Assembly: GCA_019925105.1 (NCBI GenBank)
Contig: JAHGAU010000025.1
Location: forward strand, 744,001-808,000
DNA length: 64,000 nucleotides
Direction: 5' to 3'
DNA from: Niebla homalea
Taxonomy: Eukaryota; Ascomycota; Lecanoromycetes; Lecanorales; Ramalinaceae
Part shown: piece by piece, positions 1 to 12,389 of the stretch
Layout of the letters: each line of letters begins with the position of its first letter
Position numbering within the stretch: position 1 is the first letter of the stretch
Made by a program: the position numbers and the translations under genes
The notes under the pieces: generated by a model
Told to the model about the DNA's origin: nothing
What the model saw: the letters and a program-made list of their open reading frames with translations, nothing else
Database searches by the model: none

Positions 1-275
1 AAAATACTAAGTATCGATTATTAACGCCGTCGTCGGATATTACAAATGCCCTTAATATTTTTGTTATCGTTATTATTTTCGTAAATAACCGTAATATTGG
101 GTATATCTAATAAAGCGACAATTAAAGCTTTAAATAAATTAATAATTAAAATATCGAATTCAAAATTTAAATCAAAAAATCCTTAAAAAACCGAATCGTT
201 AAATATATAAATAAATTTTTAAAATCGATAAAAAAAGATATAGAATAATACGAATACTTAAAATAATTATAATTT
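1..275. other. Host-like AT-rich flank left of LINE A
   Basis: AT-rich sequence with no intact ORF. It ends in the 13-bp motif ATAATTATAATTT (263-275), which recurs at 5748-5760 as the target-site duplication of LINE A, so this stretch was once contiguous with 5761 onward. In one + frame it reads as an N/K/S/Q/T-rich peptide if TAA/TAG are taken as RIP-converted Gln codons, so it may be a decayed coding sequence. That reading is inference only. I recognise no family. Confidence 0.4.
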
Positions 276-1849
276 GATTGATTGATTGATTGATTGATTT
301 ATACTATGAATCTAGTTAAGCTAATTTCGGCGTTCTATAATAATCGGTTTATTAACCTTATTAGTAACCATAAAAGCTAACGTTATTATTAGGATAAAAT
401 CCGTATTTATTTAATTTTTATTCGTTTAAAATAAATATTATTAATTATTTAAAAAATAATTATATTTGAATTATATTTAAAAAGTTTTATAATATTTTAA
501 TTGAGTCCTTCCGAGGGTTTTTTTTAATTTTATCGTATTTTCGTTTTTTCCTGGATTTATATTATATCGTTTTCGTTTTTTATTTATTTAAATTTTTTTA
601 TTAATATTTTTAAATTTAATTCCCTTTTTTATATATTAAACCTTATTTCTAGAAATTACTTTTTTATTATATAAACGTAAATCTATTTCGCCGAATCATA
701 AACCGATATATAAATCGGACGGTTATTTATAAATTTTAATTATTATAATACGGTTATTTTTTTGATATTTACGTTATATATAGTTTTTATATTATAAGTT
801 CGCGTTTTTCATTACGTATATTTTTTACGGTTCTGGCGTTTATTTTTTTTATCCGATTAACGCGGTATTTTTTCGGTATAATTTTTGGTAATTTCGGTTA
901 TTTTATTAATTAAATTAAATTAAAGTAAAAAGCTAATAAATATTATAAATTTCATAACGGCTTAAATATCCTATTTTATAAATAATATTTTCCGGTAATT
1001 ATTTATATAAATTTTTTCGATTAACCCGAATTTCCGTTTCATATATATAAAATATAATATTAAAATATAAATTATATTTTATTTATTTCAACTATAATTA
1101 TAACCTGCGTCCGTTTTATTTTTTACGTAAATAATAAATAAGAAATAAACAAAACCGTTTTTATTCGTCCGGATTTATATAATTAATATATTATCGTTTT
1201 TTTAATAATTTTATATTATTAAAAATAAGTTTTCGAGATTTTATTTTTATTTAAAACCGGATATTTACGAATTATTAAAATAAAATCTTTATATTATTAT
1301 TAATATTCGGTTTAACGTTTTATTATTTATCGAGTTATCGCGAATATTTTTACGTAAATAATTTTTTTAATAACGGTTTTTTTATTTTTCAGGGTAATAT
1401 TTTCGGGATAATAATTAATTTACCCGGTATAAATTAAGTTTAATTTATTTTTTTCAATAAAAAAAAAACTTTATTATTATTTATTAATTTTTTTTTTATT
1501 TTTAATCGTTTAATATATTATAAAATCCGTTTATTATTTTCCGTTATAACCGGATATATTTTTTTTAAACTTTATTTAAATTATAATTTAATCGAAAGTA
1601 AACTTTATTAATAAGACGAATATTTCCGATTTTAAAACCGGGATAAAAGTCGTTTTATACGTTTTATTAATTATTTAAAAATATTTATTCTAGATTTATT
1701 ATAGTTATTTAATAAATATTTTCCCGTAATTAAATTTTTTTTTAAATACGTATTATATAGTTACGGTATAAACTATTATAAATTTTACGATTATTTAATA
1801 AATCGTTTAAGATTTTTATAATATCGTTTTTTATATTAATATCGCTAAA

Positions 1850-2590
1850 TATATAAAACTTTCTTTTTAAATAATTATTTTTTTATTGATTTTTTTAAAA
1901 TAAACTTTTTAATCGAATTTCCCGTTTATTTAAAACTTTAAAACTCTAATATTCATTTCCGGCTTAACCGCTATTTATCTTAAGTCAACGGTAACCGATA
2001 TATTATATAGTTTCAAATATTTTATTATATAAATTAATCTATATTTATATAACGCGAATTAAATTTTACAGGTTTTCATTTATTTAAAATAAAATTTATA
2101 CCTTTATTTAAATTTAAAAACAAAATACTAATAAACGTATTATATATTAGTAAATAAATTTTATCGATAAAACTTTTTATTTAAACTTTTTATTTAAACT
2201 TTTATTTAAACTTTTTATTTAAACTTTTTATTTAAACTTTTTATTTAAACTTTTTATTTAAACTTTTTATTTAAACTTTTTATTTAAACTTTTTATTTAA
2301 ACTTTTTATTTAAACTTTTTATTTAAACTTTTTATTTAAATTTAATTTTTAAATTTAATTAATTTTTCAATAAATAAATTATTAAAAAAGAAAAAAAAGA
2401 TCGGGGAAATAATCGATTTTTATAAGATACCCGTTATTATAAGTTTTATCGAACTCGTCTTTTAATTTAAGTTCATCGACGTTATTTTTTTATTAAAAAA
2501 GCTCGTTATTTAATTAATTAAAAACGGTAATTTTTTTTTAAATTATAAGACAATCGCCGGTAATTTGTTTTCTTAAACGTTTTTATCTTA
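1850..2590 (-). pseudogene. LINE A ORF2 remnant: reverse transcriptase palm region
   Basis: Reading the minus strand, positions 2160-2171 encode F-I-D-K at the place where LINE1 has its FVDD-type catalytic box (LINE1 43129-43140, now F-I-N-N). Upstream, about 2395-2440, aligns with the GIPQG..SPILF segment of LINE1 RT near 43240. Stops occur throughout. The role of the parent protein was target-primed reverse transcription. A 13-bp minisatellite lies directly beside the catalytic box. The assignment rests on collinearity with LINE1 and on the motif. Confidence 0.65.
2169..2342. repeat. 13-bp minisatellite, unit TTTTTATTTAAAC
   Basis: About 13 head-to-tail copies of TTTTTATTTAAAC, nearly identical, with one 12-bp variant. 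LINE1 has a single similar stretch at the homologous place (43141-43166: TTCTTATTTAAAC then TTTTTATCTTAAC), so the array probably arose by amplification of LINE sequence after or during RIP. The copies are more alike than the surrounding sequence, which suggests recent expansion. Confidence 0.9.
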
Positions 2591-2599
2591 TTCATTAAA

Positions 2600-2890
2600 A
2601 GAAAAGTTGCCTCCCCCCAACTCGGGACGGATCTAACCCGATATAGTAGTTATTTTTCGTGAGATACAGGCTTCCACCATTAAAACCTATATACCACCTA
2701 CTTTACCGAAATTTCTAATGCATCCGGTCAAAGGTTTAAAAGCATTATCACCGCTATCTATAACCTTAATTTCGGCCCAAAACGGACTATTATGGGTGGT
2801 ATAGTAATAAAAAGGGGAATACGCAGTTGGAATTGCGACGTAGTAGGGCTGAGGGGCCGGTTTGTTGACTGACACCCTGACCCCTACCTA
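2600..2890 (-). pseudogene. Short unidentified coding-like segment in insertion P
   Basis: On the minus strand an open frame runs from a stop near 2888 to a TAG at 2684-2686 (CAG before RIP would keep it open), then on to about 2600 with one more RIP-type stop. The peptide is rich in Pro and Tyr (KPAPQPYYVAIPTAYSPFYY region) followed by WAEIKVIDSG. Codon and base composition are ordinary, unlike the neighbours. There is no convincing ATG: the open stretch reads through a GTG at 2873-2875, so it may be an internal exon or a fragment. I do not recognise the family. Confidence 0.3.
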
Positions 2891-2984
2891 CCTTCAAACT
2901 ACTTATTACTTAAACTACCCATTTACTTAAGGAAATACCGAAGGGCTATATGCTTTAACTGTATACCACTGAAAATCACCGTAA

Positions 2985-4690
2985 TTCGGCTAGGGAACGG
3001 AAGAGCCGAGCAAGGCCTCCATACGTATAAGGGCATACTTAATACGTATATACCCCTATTATAACAAACTTAAAAATACTGTGACTTTAACGGAGAACTT
3101 AAGAGGTAAGCAAAGCCTCCCTACACCGGACGAGCTGCCTAATACGCGTATACCCTTATTATAACAGGCCCAAAAACACGGTAAATTGGACGGAAAACCT
3201 GAGAGGTAAGCAAGGCCTCCCTGCCTTTAACCAGCTACCTAATAAACGTATACCCCTACTATAATAGGCTCAAAAACAATATAATTACGACGGAAAAATT
3301 AAAGGATAAGCAAGACCTCTTTTAAAGCTATACGCATAACGAGCTGCCTAATACGCGTATGCCCCTATTATAATAGGCCTAATAATACGGTGAATTAAAC
3401 GGAGAACCTAAGAGGTAAATAAAGCCTCCCTGCCTTTAACTGTTTAATAAGCGTATGCCTTTATTATAATAGGCTTAAAAATATGTGAATTGGACGGAAT
3501 ATATAAGAGTTAAGTAAGGCCTTTTTATCGTTAACGAAACGCCTAATACGCATATGCCCTTACTATAATAGGCTTAAAAATAATATAATTGCGACGGAGA
3601 ACCTAAAGGGTAAATAAGGCCTCCCTGTTTTTAACGAGCTATTTAATACGCGTATGCCCCTATTATAATAGGCTTAAAAACACTATAAATTAGACGGAGA
3701 AGCTAAGGGGTAAACAAGGCCTTTATATACTTAAAGCGATACCCGGCCCTCGCATACTCCTATTGTAATAGGCCAGAAATAACCGTATTTATAACGGAGA
3801 CCCTGATTACTAAATAACTACTCTATATAGCTAAAGCGATACCCGGTTCTCGCATGCTCCTATTGCGATAGGCCAAAAAGACCGTAATTATAACGGAGAC
3901 ATTATATTTAAGGCAGGCCCTTTACCGCTCACCCTCTGTACTTAAAGCGATGCCCGGCTCTCACATTCTCCCATTACGACAGGCCAGAAACACCGCAGTT
4001 CGATCGGAGAATAGGAGAGGTAAGCACGAATCCCTCAGCAAGCCCTTTTGCAAGCCCTTTTTGCGCACCCTTTTATGCAGCTACCTAACGAGACGCCTAA
4101 CCCTTATATCCTCCCATTGCGACAGGCCAGAAAGACCGCGATTGCGAAAAAGAACAAGATAGCTGAGCAAAACCTCTATACGCATAAAGGTATGCTTAAT
4201 AGGCGTATGCCCCTATTATAATAAGCTTAAAAACACTATAATTGCGACGGGGAAGCTAAGGGGTAAGTAAGACCTCCTTATACCGGACGAGCTACCTAAT
4301 ACGTATATGCTTTTATTATAATAAGCTTAAAAATATTATAACTTAAACGGAGAACCTAAAAGGTAAATAAGGCCTCCTTATACCGGACGAGCTGCTCGGT
4401 TCTTATATTCTTTTATTGTAATAAGCTAGAAAGACCATAATTACGACGGAGATATCGCTTTTAAGGCACGGCCTTTACCGCTTACCCCTTACACTTAACG
4501 CGATGCCCGGCTCTTATATTCTCCTACTGCGATAGGCCAAAAAGACCGTAATTATAACGGAGATTTTACTTTTAAGGCAGGCTTTTTACCGCTTACCCCC
4601 TACATTTAAAGCGATGTTTAACCTGCGTATACTCTTATAGCTACTACCTAAAAATAGCGTATTTATATTGAAGAACCTTATTGCTAAACA
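2985..4690. repeat. Tandem array of about 16 copies of a ~100-bp satellite unit
   Basis: Diverged head-to-tail units recur about every 95-125 bp. Each has a TAATACGCGTATGCC-like start, the palindrome CCTATTATAATAGG or a variant (CCTATTGTAATAGG), a run of A, GACGGAGAACCT and GGTAAGCAAGGCCTCCC. Unit starts are near 3039, 3139, 3240, 3350, 3447, 3545, 3644, 3749, 3848, 3953, 4090, 4187, 4297, 4390, 4505 and 4620. Units around 3740-4150 and 4390-4620 form a second subtype with GCCCGGCTCTCACATTCTCC. Early units carry RIP-type changes; those near 3950-4150 are nearly clean. Confidence 0.85.
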
Positions 4691-4735
4691 AATACTCCAG
4701 GGACCGAAGAGGATTTCGGTGGTATCTCAACCTCG

Positions 4736-5747
4736 TAATATTTAAAAATAAAAAACTTATTATAAATTTTTTACCGTAATTTTATACGATATAAATCTTA
4801 TTAACTAAATTTTCTAGCGCCGTTTTCGTCGACCGATTTTTCCGTATTCTTATTTATTAATTTAAGAAAAAACCGTATTTTTTAATATAATTATTTAAAA
4901 TTTTTATTACGATGACTTTTAAAGCTTTTTTTAAAATATATAATAACGCGATCGGTCAATATATTTTAACCTCCGAATAATCCGGCTTTAACGGTTTTTT
5001 AAAAATAATCGTTTTCGTTTTTTTAAATTTACATAAATAATACCTAATATTTAAATATATTTAAAATAAATAAGTAAAAACCTCCGCGAATAAAATAATT
5101 ATTATTAATAAAAATTCATTAGGGATTTTATTCGGCCTCGGCGTTTTATTTTTCTTTAAATAATTAATAATTCTAATTATTATTTCCCATATTATCGTTT
5201 TATAAACCGTTAATAAAACTTAATATTCGCTTTTTTCGATATCCGCTAGGTTAATATCGGGTAACGAAAGAAAAAAAGTTTTTCGTAGAATTTTTATTTT
5301 ATCGTTAAAAGTTTTAATTATCGAACTATTTAACTTTTTTAATAAAAAAAACTTAAAAATCGGTTTTAGTTTCCCGTTTTATTTCCGGCCGTTTTTAGTT
5401 AGCTTTTTTTTAGAAAAAGATTACGGAGTCGTAAATAGATAATCGAAAGGATATTTATTTCGCTTTTTTAAAAATAAATTCTTTTTTTTTAAACTTTTTT
5501 TAATTAATTAATTAGTTTTTAACTCCGATATTTCGCGACTCGCTTAATTCACGTTTTCGCTTTCGTAATTATACGCGAGTATTGCTCGTTCCAGTAAGTT
5601 TTTATTTTCTAGGACGGCTTTGCTATTAAGATTACTCCTTCGATTACCCTATTTAGTAAAATTATTACCTTATTTACGAAGGAGTCGATCTGTTCCTTGG
5701 TCTCGAGCGTAGGTAATATAGTAGGTCGTACCTCTTCAGCTTTTGAG
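4736..5747 (-). pseudogene. LINE A ORF2 remnant upstream of the RT
   Basis: Collinear with LINE1 about 43400-44100 on the minus strand (shared landmarks AAATTTACATAAATA near 5028 and TTTATTCGGCCTCGG near 5130). The right edge (minus-strand 5' end) stays readable for several dozen codons because it is little mutated: a frame with ..TLETKEQIDSFVNK.. then ..NRVIEG.. and ..YWNEQ... I take it as the linker between endonuclease and RT. It ends at the TSD. Confidence 0.6.
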
Positions 5748-5760
5748 ATAATTATAATTT

Positions 5761-6584
5761 AATAATAATAATTATATTATATTTTTCGGAAAAGTAGTTC
5801 GAACGTTTTATTTTAATTTTATATTTATCGGCTAAATAAATAATAGGTTTAATGATAATAATTAAATTATAATTAATTACGACTTAATTAAATTAAATAT
5901 TTCCAATTAAATAATTTAGTCATATAATTTGAAATTTATAATAATAAAATAATTTATTATAATGTTTCTTCGTTTATTAATCGCGTTCGTATTAAAGCAA
6001 TAGATATGAATATTATAAACGTCGCTTATATTTTAAATTAATATTTATTAAATAAAATAAAATATTAACCTTTCAAAAAAGATTTCCGTAATTATTCCTA
6101 TAAATATATAAATTAATATTAATATTTAATATTATAAATAAGAAAATCCTTTCTATAAAATTTCAAATATTACGTTATTTAAATTCGCAACGTTACGTTA
6201 TATAATCGTAAACGTTCGTATATAAAAAGATCTAAAAAACTATATATAATAAATAATGATTAATAATAAAAAGACCGGTATCGTAATTACGGACCTAATA
6301 TAAATTATAATAATTTATAATTATTTAAATATAAAATTACGAACATTATTATTATGGATTATATAACACGTAATAATTAACGAATTTATATTTAATATAT
6401 AAAAAATAAAAATAGAATATTTTAATTCTTATAAGCCGTATATTAATTTTAACCGTCCGAATAAATAAATACGATTATAAGGTAAATAATAAAGTGGTCC
6501 TCGGCCGCGGTTTTTATTTAAGTTTATCTGGGTATTTTAAATATCCGATATTATTAACGCTTCTTTTATTTAAATATTTTACGT
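5761..6584. other. Host-like AT-rich sequence between LINE A and element E
   Basis: No intact gene. Parts of one + frame (about 5995-6500) read as continuous protein if TAA/TAG are taken as mutated Gln codons, for example IKAIDMNIINVAYIL and later YRNYGPNINYNN. The same kind of reading seems to continue past element E near 14615. It could be a decayed repeat-borne gene or an older transposon. No family motif was recognised. Confidence 0.3.
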
Positions 6585-6589
6585 TATAT

Positions 6590-6776
6590 TGTCACGGTGG
6601 TGTATCACTTGTACATATCCATAACGCTGTCCCTGAAATGTGGGACACAAAGTTTAATTAGTAACTAGTGGCCCGGGTTTGAGTTTATCCGGCCAACACT
6701 TAAATAGCTGGATAAAGGCCTCCTCTTATCCTTTATAAATCATGTATTTACCTATATTTGTACCCTTGCTATTATA
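6590..6776 (+). repeat. 5' LTR of element E
   Basis: Starts TGTCACGGTGGTG and ends TTATA (TTACA before RIP). Its outer end is unmutated while the same positions in the 3' LTR read TATTATAATAATA, differing only by G to A and C to T. The inner end is RIP-mutated, the reverse of the 3' LTR. Confidence 0.93.
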
Positions 6777-7265
6777 ACTAGTAATAACGGTTACAGACCA
6801 GATCCTCTAGCTAAATCCGTTAGCATTATCGTAAGCTCCACCCTAAGTAACGACTAAGTCGTTTCGATATTTAGACGTTTCGTTACTTTTATTTAATACT
6901 ATCTTTAGTAGTTTTTACTAACCGACCTAGTATCGATAACTATTATACGCTTCCGCTACACGCTATATATTACAAGATTTATTTAAATACTATACTATTA
7001 TTAAGATTATTATCCCGGTATACTGTTTATTGCCCGCTATCCGCTATTAGCTGGCCCTTATACCGTTTATTAAATATTACGACCGTCCAATTAGCGTATT
7101 TACCACCTAATACTTAGAAAAGGACTTAGAAAGAATAATAATAATAATATTCCTATTAATAGATCTAATATTCGTAAGATTAAAAGCGCAATTTTATGAA
7201 GTAATACTTAATTTTATTAAATATTATTAATAGTTATTATTTTTTAATATTTTGAATTTAGTTAG

Positions 7266-7283
7266 AAGTACCTGCCGGAGCAG
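7266..7283. other. Short perfect hairpin in the E leader
   Basis: TACCTGC-CGGA-GCAGGTA forms a 7-bp perfect stem with a 4-nt loop in the leader of element E. A role in RNA packaging or structure is possible but not shown. Confidence 0.5.
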
Positions 7284-7825
7284 GTATTTTTACTAGGCTT
7301 AATAGATTTTTTGGAACCTATTCGGTTTTCCGTTTTTTTATCTTATTGATTATCCTATTATTAAACTATTAAACATTATATAATAATATTTAATATCTTT
7401 TGATTTTTATTAATATTAAAGAGCGCACTAGACCTTAATATTATTATACTAGTATTTTAATTATTCGATTTCGGAAATATAAATTATACGTTTATAAAAT
7501 AGTACGTTAGTTAGATTTTAAAACGAAGAATCGGTTATATCGCTTACCGTTCGTTACGCCCCGCTATAATATCATTAGTATTTACTTTGCTAATAAGACC
7601 CGTTAAACGCAGCTAAGGACGCTTAAAGACCATTATATACCCTACTAAATAATTATTCGATAAATCGTTTTTTAAAAAAGCTTTTCGAAATTTTGATTAA
7701 AAAACCGTTTAATACGAAAAACTATACCTTAAATTACCGTTAGTTAGAAACATATTACCTCCATCGCTTATTAAATTATTTATTACGTTTCCCGGTATAG
7801 CTCCTCGTATAAGTATATCGTAGTT

Positions 7826-7873
7826 ATAGTTATAGTAATAGTTATAGTTATAATTATAATTATAAATATAATT
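7826..7873. repeat. Hexanucleotide microsatellite (TTATAG)n grading into (TTATAA)n
   Basis: A run of GTTATAGTTATAGTAATAG changing to TTATAATTATAA inside element E, upstream of gag. The shift from TTATAG to TTATAA units could be RIP or slippage. Confidence 0.75.
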
Positions 7874-8049
7874 GGAGATACCGTTTAATATTAATAATTC
7901 TACCTCTGGTATATCTGTTTCGGAAGTTATTTACAACCGTTTTCTATTTTAGTTACGTAACGAAAACAATAGTAATAACGCTAATATAAGTAATATTACC
8001 TTATTTTAAAAGTAATTATAACGGATAATAAACGCTACGTCCGACCGTA

Positions 8050-8800
8050 TAGCCGACCGTGTATTCGCTAAATTTTAAGCTATTAACGGCGGGTAAAAAC
8101 AGTTTAATCCGTTAGGAAAATAAGGCGAATAAAATAAATCTAAATAAATCTCCGTAAAATAAAATGCTATAAATATTAATTACTTTAACTTATAACTAAA
8201 TAAATTATATAGCGAAAAGGAAAATATTATTACTGGTAAAAATATTTATTATTAAAGCGTTATTTTCTCTATCGAATTTATCCGTAATTTAATAGCTATT
8301 AAAAAAGCTATTTTTATACGTATAAATATTAATATTATATTCCGCGGGTTAATTTTTATATAATATATCGCTAAGTTATTAAATTTCGAATATATTAAAT
8401 TTCGGTTTAATATTAATAAAATTAAAAAATAATACCGAATTTTATTATAAAAATTTAAAGAAAATATTATAATTATATCTGTTTATTTAATATAAAAGAA
8501 ATATATAATAAACGACGTTTATATAAAACGTAAGCTAACGGCGTATATATAAATAATTATCCGGTATATTAAATCCGTAAATATTAAGTTAATTAAAAAT
8601 TAATTAATATTTATATATAGCGGAATTATTATAGAATTTCGCGTTTTCGTCGATTTATTAAATTCGACGATTTCGATTTCTACGTTCGTTTACGTATTCG
8701 AACGGAAAAAAAATATATAATTTAAAATATTTACCCGGTTTTCTTATTTATAAAAATAATTATATTAATAACAATAACGTGATAAGTATCGTAGTTCCTT
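8050..8800 (+). pseudogene. Element E gag remnant
   Basis: The + frame from about 8090 reads as a gag/capsid-type domain typical of fungal Ty3/gypsy elements: around 8205-8260 ..ENIITGKNIYY.., then ..IFSIEFIRNLIAIKKA.. and, near 8455, ..KFKENII... TAA codons occur where Gln or Trp is expected. The protein would have formed the particle shell. The position, just after the leader and before pol, fits. No intact zinc knuckle was located. Confidence 0.6.
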
Positions 8801-10639
8801 TTTCCCGTTTAATCGTCTTACGTATAGGAATAATTATAGTTCCAATTATAATCTATTATATCGATTATATAATATTTATTAATTATAATATAATTAATAA
8901 TAATACGGCTAATTAGGCTAATATAATTAATTTCGGCTAAACATTTAATAAGATTAAAGATTTTAATCCTTTTATAATTATTTTTAAATAAATAACTATT
9001 ATAAATTATAGCTTTATTAAATATAAACGTAAACGTATTAAATTTTAATAATTAACCGTAAAGACCGAATTAAAATAAGAATAATTATAAAAATAATTTT
9101 AATTAAAGAGGAAAAAGATTTCGGTTAGGATTTAAATAGTAATAACGTACGTATTAGGCGTCCGTAAAAAATAAGTCCAACGAGAATTCTAGTATATAGA
9201 ACGGGCACTCCTAGGATAGCGTTTTTAAGGGTTTTGGCTATTTCGGACAAAATAAAAAAAAAAAATATATATTATAACGATTTAGTTAATTATAAGGATG
9301 AATTATATCCAGAAAACTACCCTAATAATAAGTAATTCGCTGGCTTTATAAGTATATCGATTATTTATTGGCACTATTATTTAAGCTTTTCGTTTAAGAC
9401 AAAATTATATAAGTATTTTCGGGATATTAATTATTATACTAAATAATATAAAATATTACTAAATAATATCCAATTTATATACATAATATAAGCGAACGAC
9501 GTATAAATAATAAATTCTAATATTTTTATTATTAAGTTTATTTCTAATATCCGTAGCCTCGGACTTAACTATATATACCGAGCTTAAAATTATATTTATA
9601 TAAAAATAAAATTTATATTAAAATAAAACTTATATAACATATATTTGGACTTAAATTATAATATAAGTTTAATTGATCGAAAACTTCTTATCGATTATTA
9701 TTTTAACGTTATTATTTAAATAATGGTTATTATTTTAAAAATTCGAGGGTTTTAAACGTTTTAATACGAAATTAATGAATTTACATTAATTCCTATTTAC
9801 TTCCCTAAAATTAAAGATAATAAGGATATCCTTATATATATCCGCCGTAAGATTTATTTAATAAATAATTTAAAAGCTAATATATTAATTATAAATAATA
9901 TTATAAATTTTAAAAATATTATATTTAATATAATTAAAAAATAAACTTAAATTAAAAGCTATAAGATTATAATATGAATTAACGTTAAATAATATAGTAC
10001 TTAAGTTATTTATCGTAAAGTCTATACGAAATTAATAATAACGGTATTTATATATATTAAAATTCGTATATTTATTAAAGATTTAACTTTATTTAATATT
10101 AAGGATTTCTTATTTATTCCCGATAAATAAATTAATATTATATTATATTTATATTTTACTAATTTTATTACGTATAGTATTTAAGTTATAAATAAATCGG
10201 ATTATCCGGTAAAAATATTTAAACGTTTCCGCTTTAAATATATTTCTAAATTAGATTACGTAAATTATTTCTAAATTAATATAAATTATAAATTTATATA
10301 TAAATTTATTAAATTAAGCGATATTATTAAAACGCGAAAGTCTAATATTTTATAGTTAGAATTAACCGCTATTTTTAATATTAATAATTCTTAAAATAAT
10401 ATTTTAAAGATTAAATTATTAAACGGAGTTATAATATATAACGACGTATTAATTATATAAAAATTTACGGATTTAATTTTTAAATACCTTATTATTTAAA
10501 AAAATAATGGTTTCATCAATATTTCTAAGGATAAATAAATGAAACTAAAGCTCCGTATAGATTAACAATAGCGTTTAATTAATAAAATGAAAATTCATTT
10601 ATAAAATATTAAAAAACGTAAGGTTATTAATAATATTTT

Positions 10640-11970
10640 TAATAAAATATATATATAAAATTAATAATAATAAACTATATAATCGACGTTTATTAGTTAT
10701 CCCGTTTTTATAGTTTAGAAGTATTTAATTTCTAATTAAAAAAAAACGCCTTATTATTAATATTAAAGGATTTAATAAATTATTAATATTAAATATTAAT
10801 ATTATCCCGTTATAAAAAGATATTATTTTTATCCTATAAGATTATAATTAAACTAATATATTTAATATATTTTCGTTTATTTATTAATAACGTTTATACT
10901 TTAACTTTTAAAAATTCTTTATAATCGTTATATATAAAAATTAAGAAATATTCCGTATACCTATTATGGGGTATATAAATTCTATCGTATATATATAAAG
11001 ATAAATCGATAAGATCTTACGGGAAATTCGCGATTTTATTAGAATATACGTTAATAATATTATCGTCGGTTTAAAATTATTAAATAAGTACTTAAACTAC
11101 CTACGGAAGGTTTTTAAATTATTTAAAAAATATAATATTATTATTAGCCTAAAAAAGGCTTTCCTCCGGTACTTTAATATTAAATTATTCGATCGTTGTA
11201 TTAATTCTATAGGTTTATTAATTACTAAGGAAATATTAATAGCTATCGTAAAAATTAAGTACTTAATAACGCTTAGATTATTAGAATACTATTTAAATCT
11301 TAACGTGTATTTTAGAGGATATGTTTATTATTATATATAGCTAGTAAAACCACTGTAAAATCTAAAAATATTAATACTTAAAAACGTATTTATTAAAGGG
11401 CAGCCGCGTAAGGCGTATTTATCTAAAAAAGCTTTTTTTACGCCAATATTTTTAGAATAAATATTTTTCGATAGCCTATAAAAAACTTTAAATAAGCGTA
11501 TTATATTTATATATTTTAGTCTTAAAAAAATATTATAAGTTAATTTAAATATTTTTAAAGAATTCAGTTTTAATATAATAATATTCTATATTATTAAGGA
11601 TAAATAAATAAATAAATTAAAATAGTTTTTATATTTAACAATTTAACCGGTTATATTTTTATTATATTATTTTATTAATACGGAAAAGAATTATTAATTT
11701 ATTAAATTAAAAATTATTGGATTTATAGAAACGTTTAAGAAAATCTGTTATTTAATTAAATTATTAAGATACTTTATTATTATTTAAATAGATTATTCGG
11801 CGATTTTAAATATAATAAAATAAAAATTAATTATATCGATGTTATTTATAGTAAAAAATAATATACGTTTTATTAGATTTTCTTAATTTTTTTAATAATT
11901 TCGAATTAAAATAAAATATAAATTTAATTAAAAATATATCATATTTAACGTATTATCGTATTTTGCGAGC
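10640..11970 (+). pseudogene. Element E reverse transcriptase and RNase H remnant
   Basis: A long + frame with few stops carries the RT palm. The catalytic Y-V-D-D box is at 11047-11058 and now reads Y-V-N-N, both Asp codons changed to AAT by G to A. It is followed by ..IIVG.. and ..YLNYLRKVFKLFKKYN.., the usual sequence after the box in Ty3/gypsy RT. RNase H follows at about 11560-11970, ending near a degraded ..NVLSYFASAN.. where Ty3 elements have DALSR. The enzyme copied the element RNA in virus-like particles. Loss of both Asp residues alone would abolish activity. Confidence 0.8.
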
Positions 11971-12389
11971 GCGAATAAAAATTATTTATTACCCGACGAT
12001 TACTTAAAGCTGGATATAATTAATATATTGTTTACGACGGTGTTTATAAAAATGTCCGACGATTTCAAGTAAAAAATTATTAAAGGATATATATAAAATA
12101 ACTAGTACGCTAGGGTAATTAAGTATATCGATAATAATAACGTACTGGCCGAGGACGTTATCTTTTTGTTTTTTATTTACGGGAGATTTATACCGCCGTT
12201 ATTTCACCGTTTAATTAATATTATTGATAATTATGCTTTTAATATAGTCCCGGTTAACGAATCAGCTTAAACTTCTAACCGTACGGTCGACCCGGATATT
12301 ACTATTAATAATAATCCGGCTTAATCGAATCGTGCCGCTTCTTAAAATCATAATATTACGTTAAAGGATAATAACCTTTTATTCTATAT

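Larger units (their letters stand above)
2600..4735. mobile_element. Insertion P in LINE A: GC-normal satellite-bearing island, type unknown
   Basis: LINE A homology to LINE1 stops near 2595 and resumes near 4736. The flanks are similar AT-rich stretches (ATTAAAAGAAAA on the left, ATATTTAAAAATAAAAA on the right) that may be a mutated TSD. The insert is far richer in GC and in CA/TG than its surroundings. It holds a short ORF-like segment at the left, about 16 tandem copies of a roughly 100-bp unit, and a right end with a CCGAA/TTCGG hairpin (near 4703). I see no LTRs, no clear terminal inverted repeats and no transposase. It could be a non-autonomous element, a captured satellite or a host segment. 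Confidence 0.45.
276..5747 (-). mobile_element. LINE A: 5'-truncated Tad-like non-LTR retrotransposon, split by insertion P
   Basis: The 3' tail is on the left: a (TTGA)n run at 276-299 followed by the terminal block also seen in LINE1 and LINE2 (TATACTA..TCTAG..AAGCTAATTTCGGCGTTC). A 13-bp TSD, ATAATTATAATTT, flanks both ends (263-275 and 5748-5760). Segments align along the length of LINE1, for example the conserved GTTTTTATTCGTCCGG near 1160 and the RT region near 2400. The right end lies in ORF2 between the endonuclease and RT regions. ORF1 and endonuclease are absent, as expected for 5' truncation during target-primed reverse transcription. Roughly 3.3 kb is LINE; the rest is insertion P. 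Heavily RIP-mutated. Confidence 0.82.

Noticed and set aside
3950..4162. 70-codon ORF
   Set aside because: It lies in the satellite array. Units are not a multiple of three and the frame is not kept between units.
2985..4690. CRISPR array
   Set aside because: Units are contiguous diverged tandem repeats without unique spacers, in a fungal retrotransposon context.
2600..4735. 5S rRNA or tRNA-derived SINE
   Set aside because: The ends of P superficially resemble structured RNA (ACTCGGGACGG, CCGAA/TTCGG), but no A/B box spacing or 5S core could be aligned.
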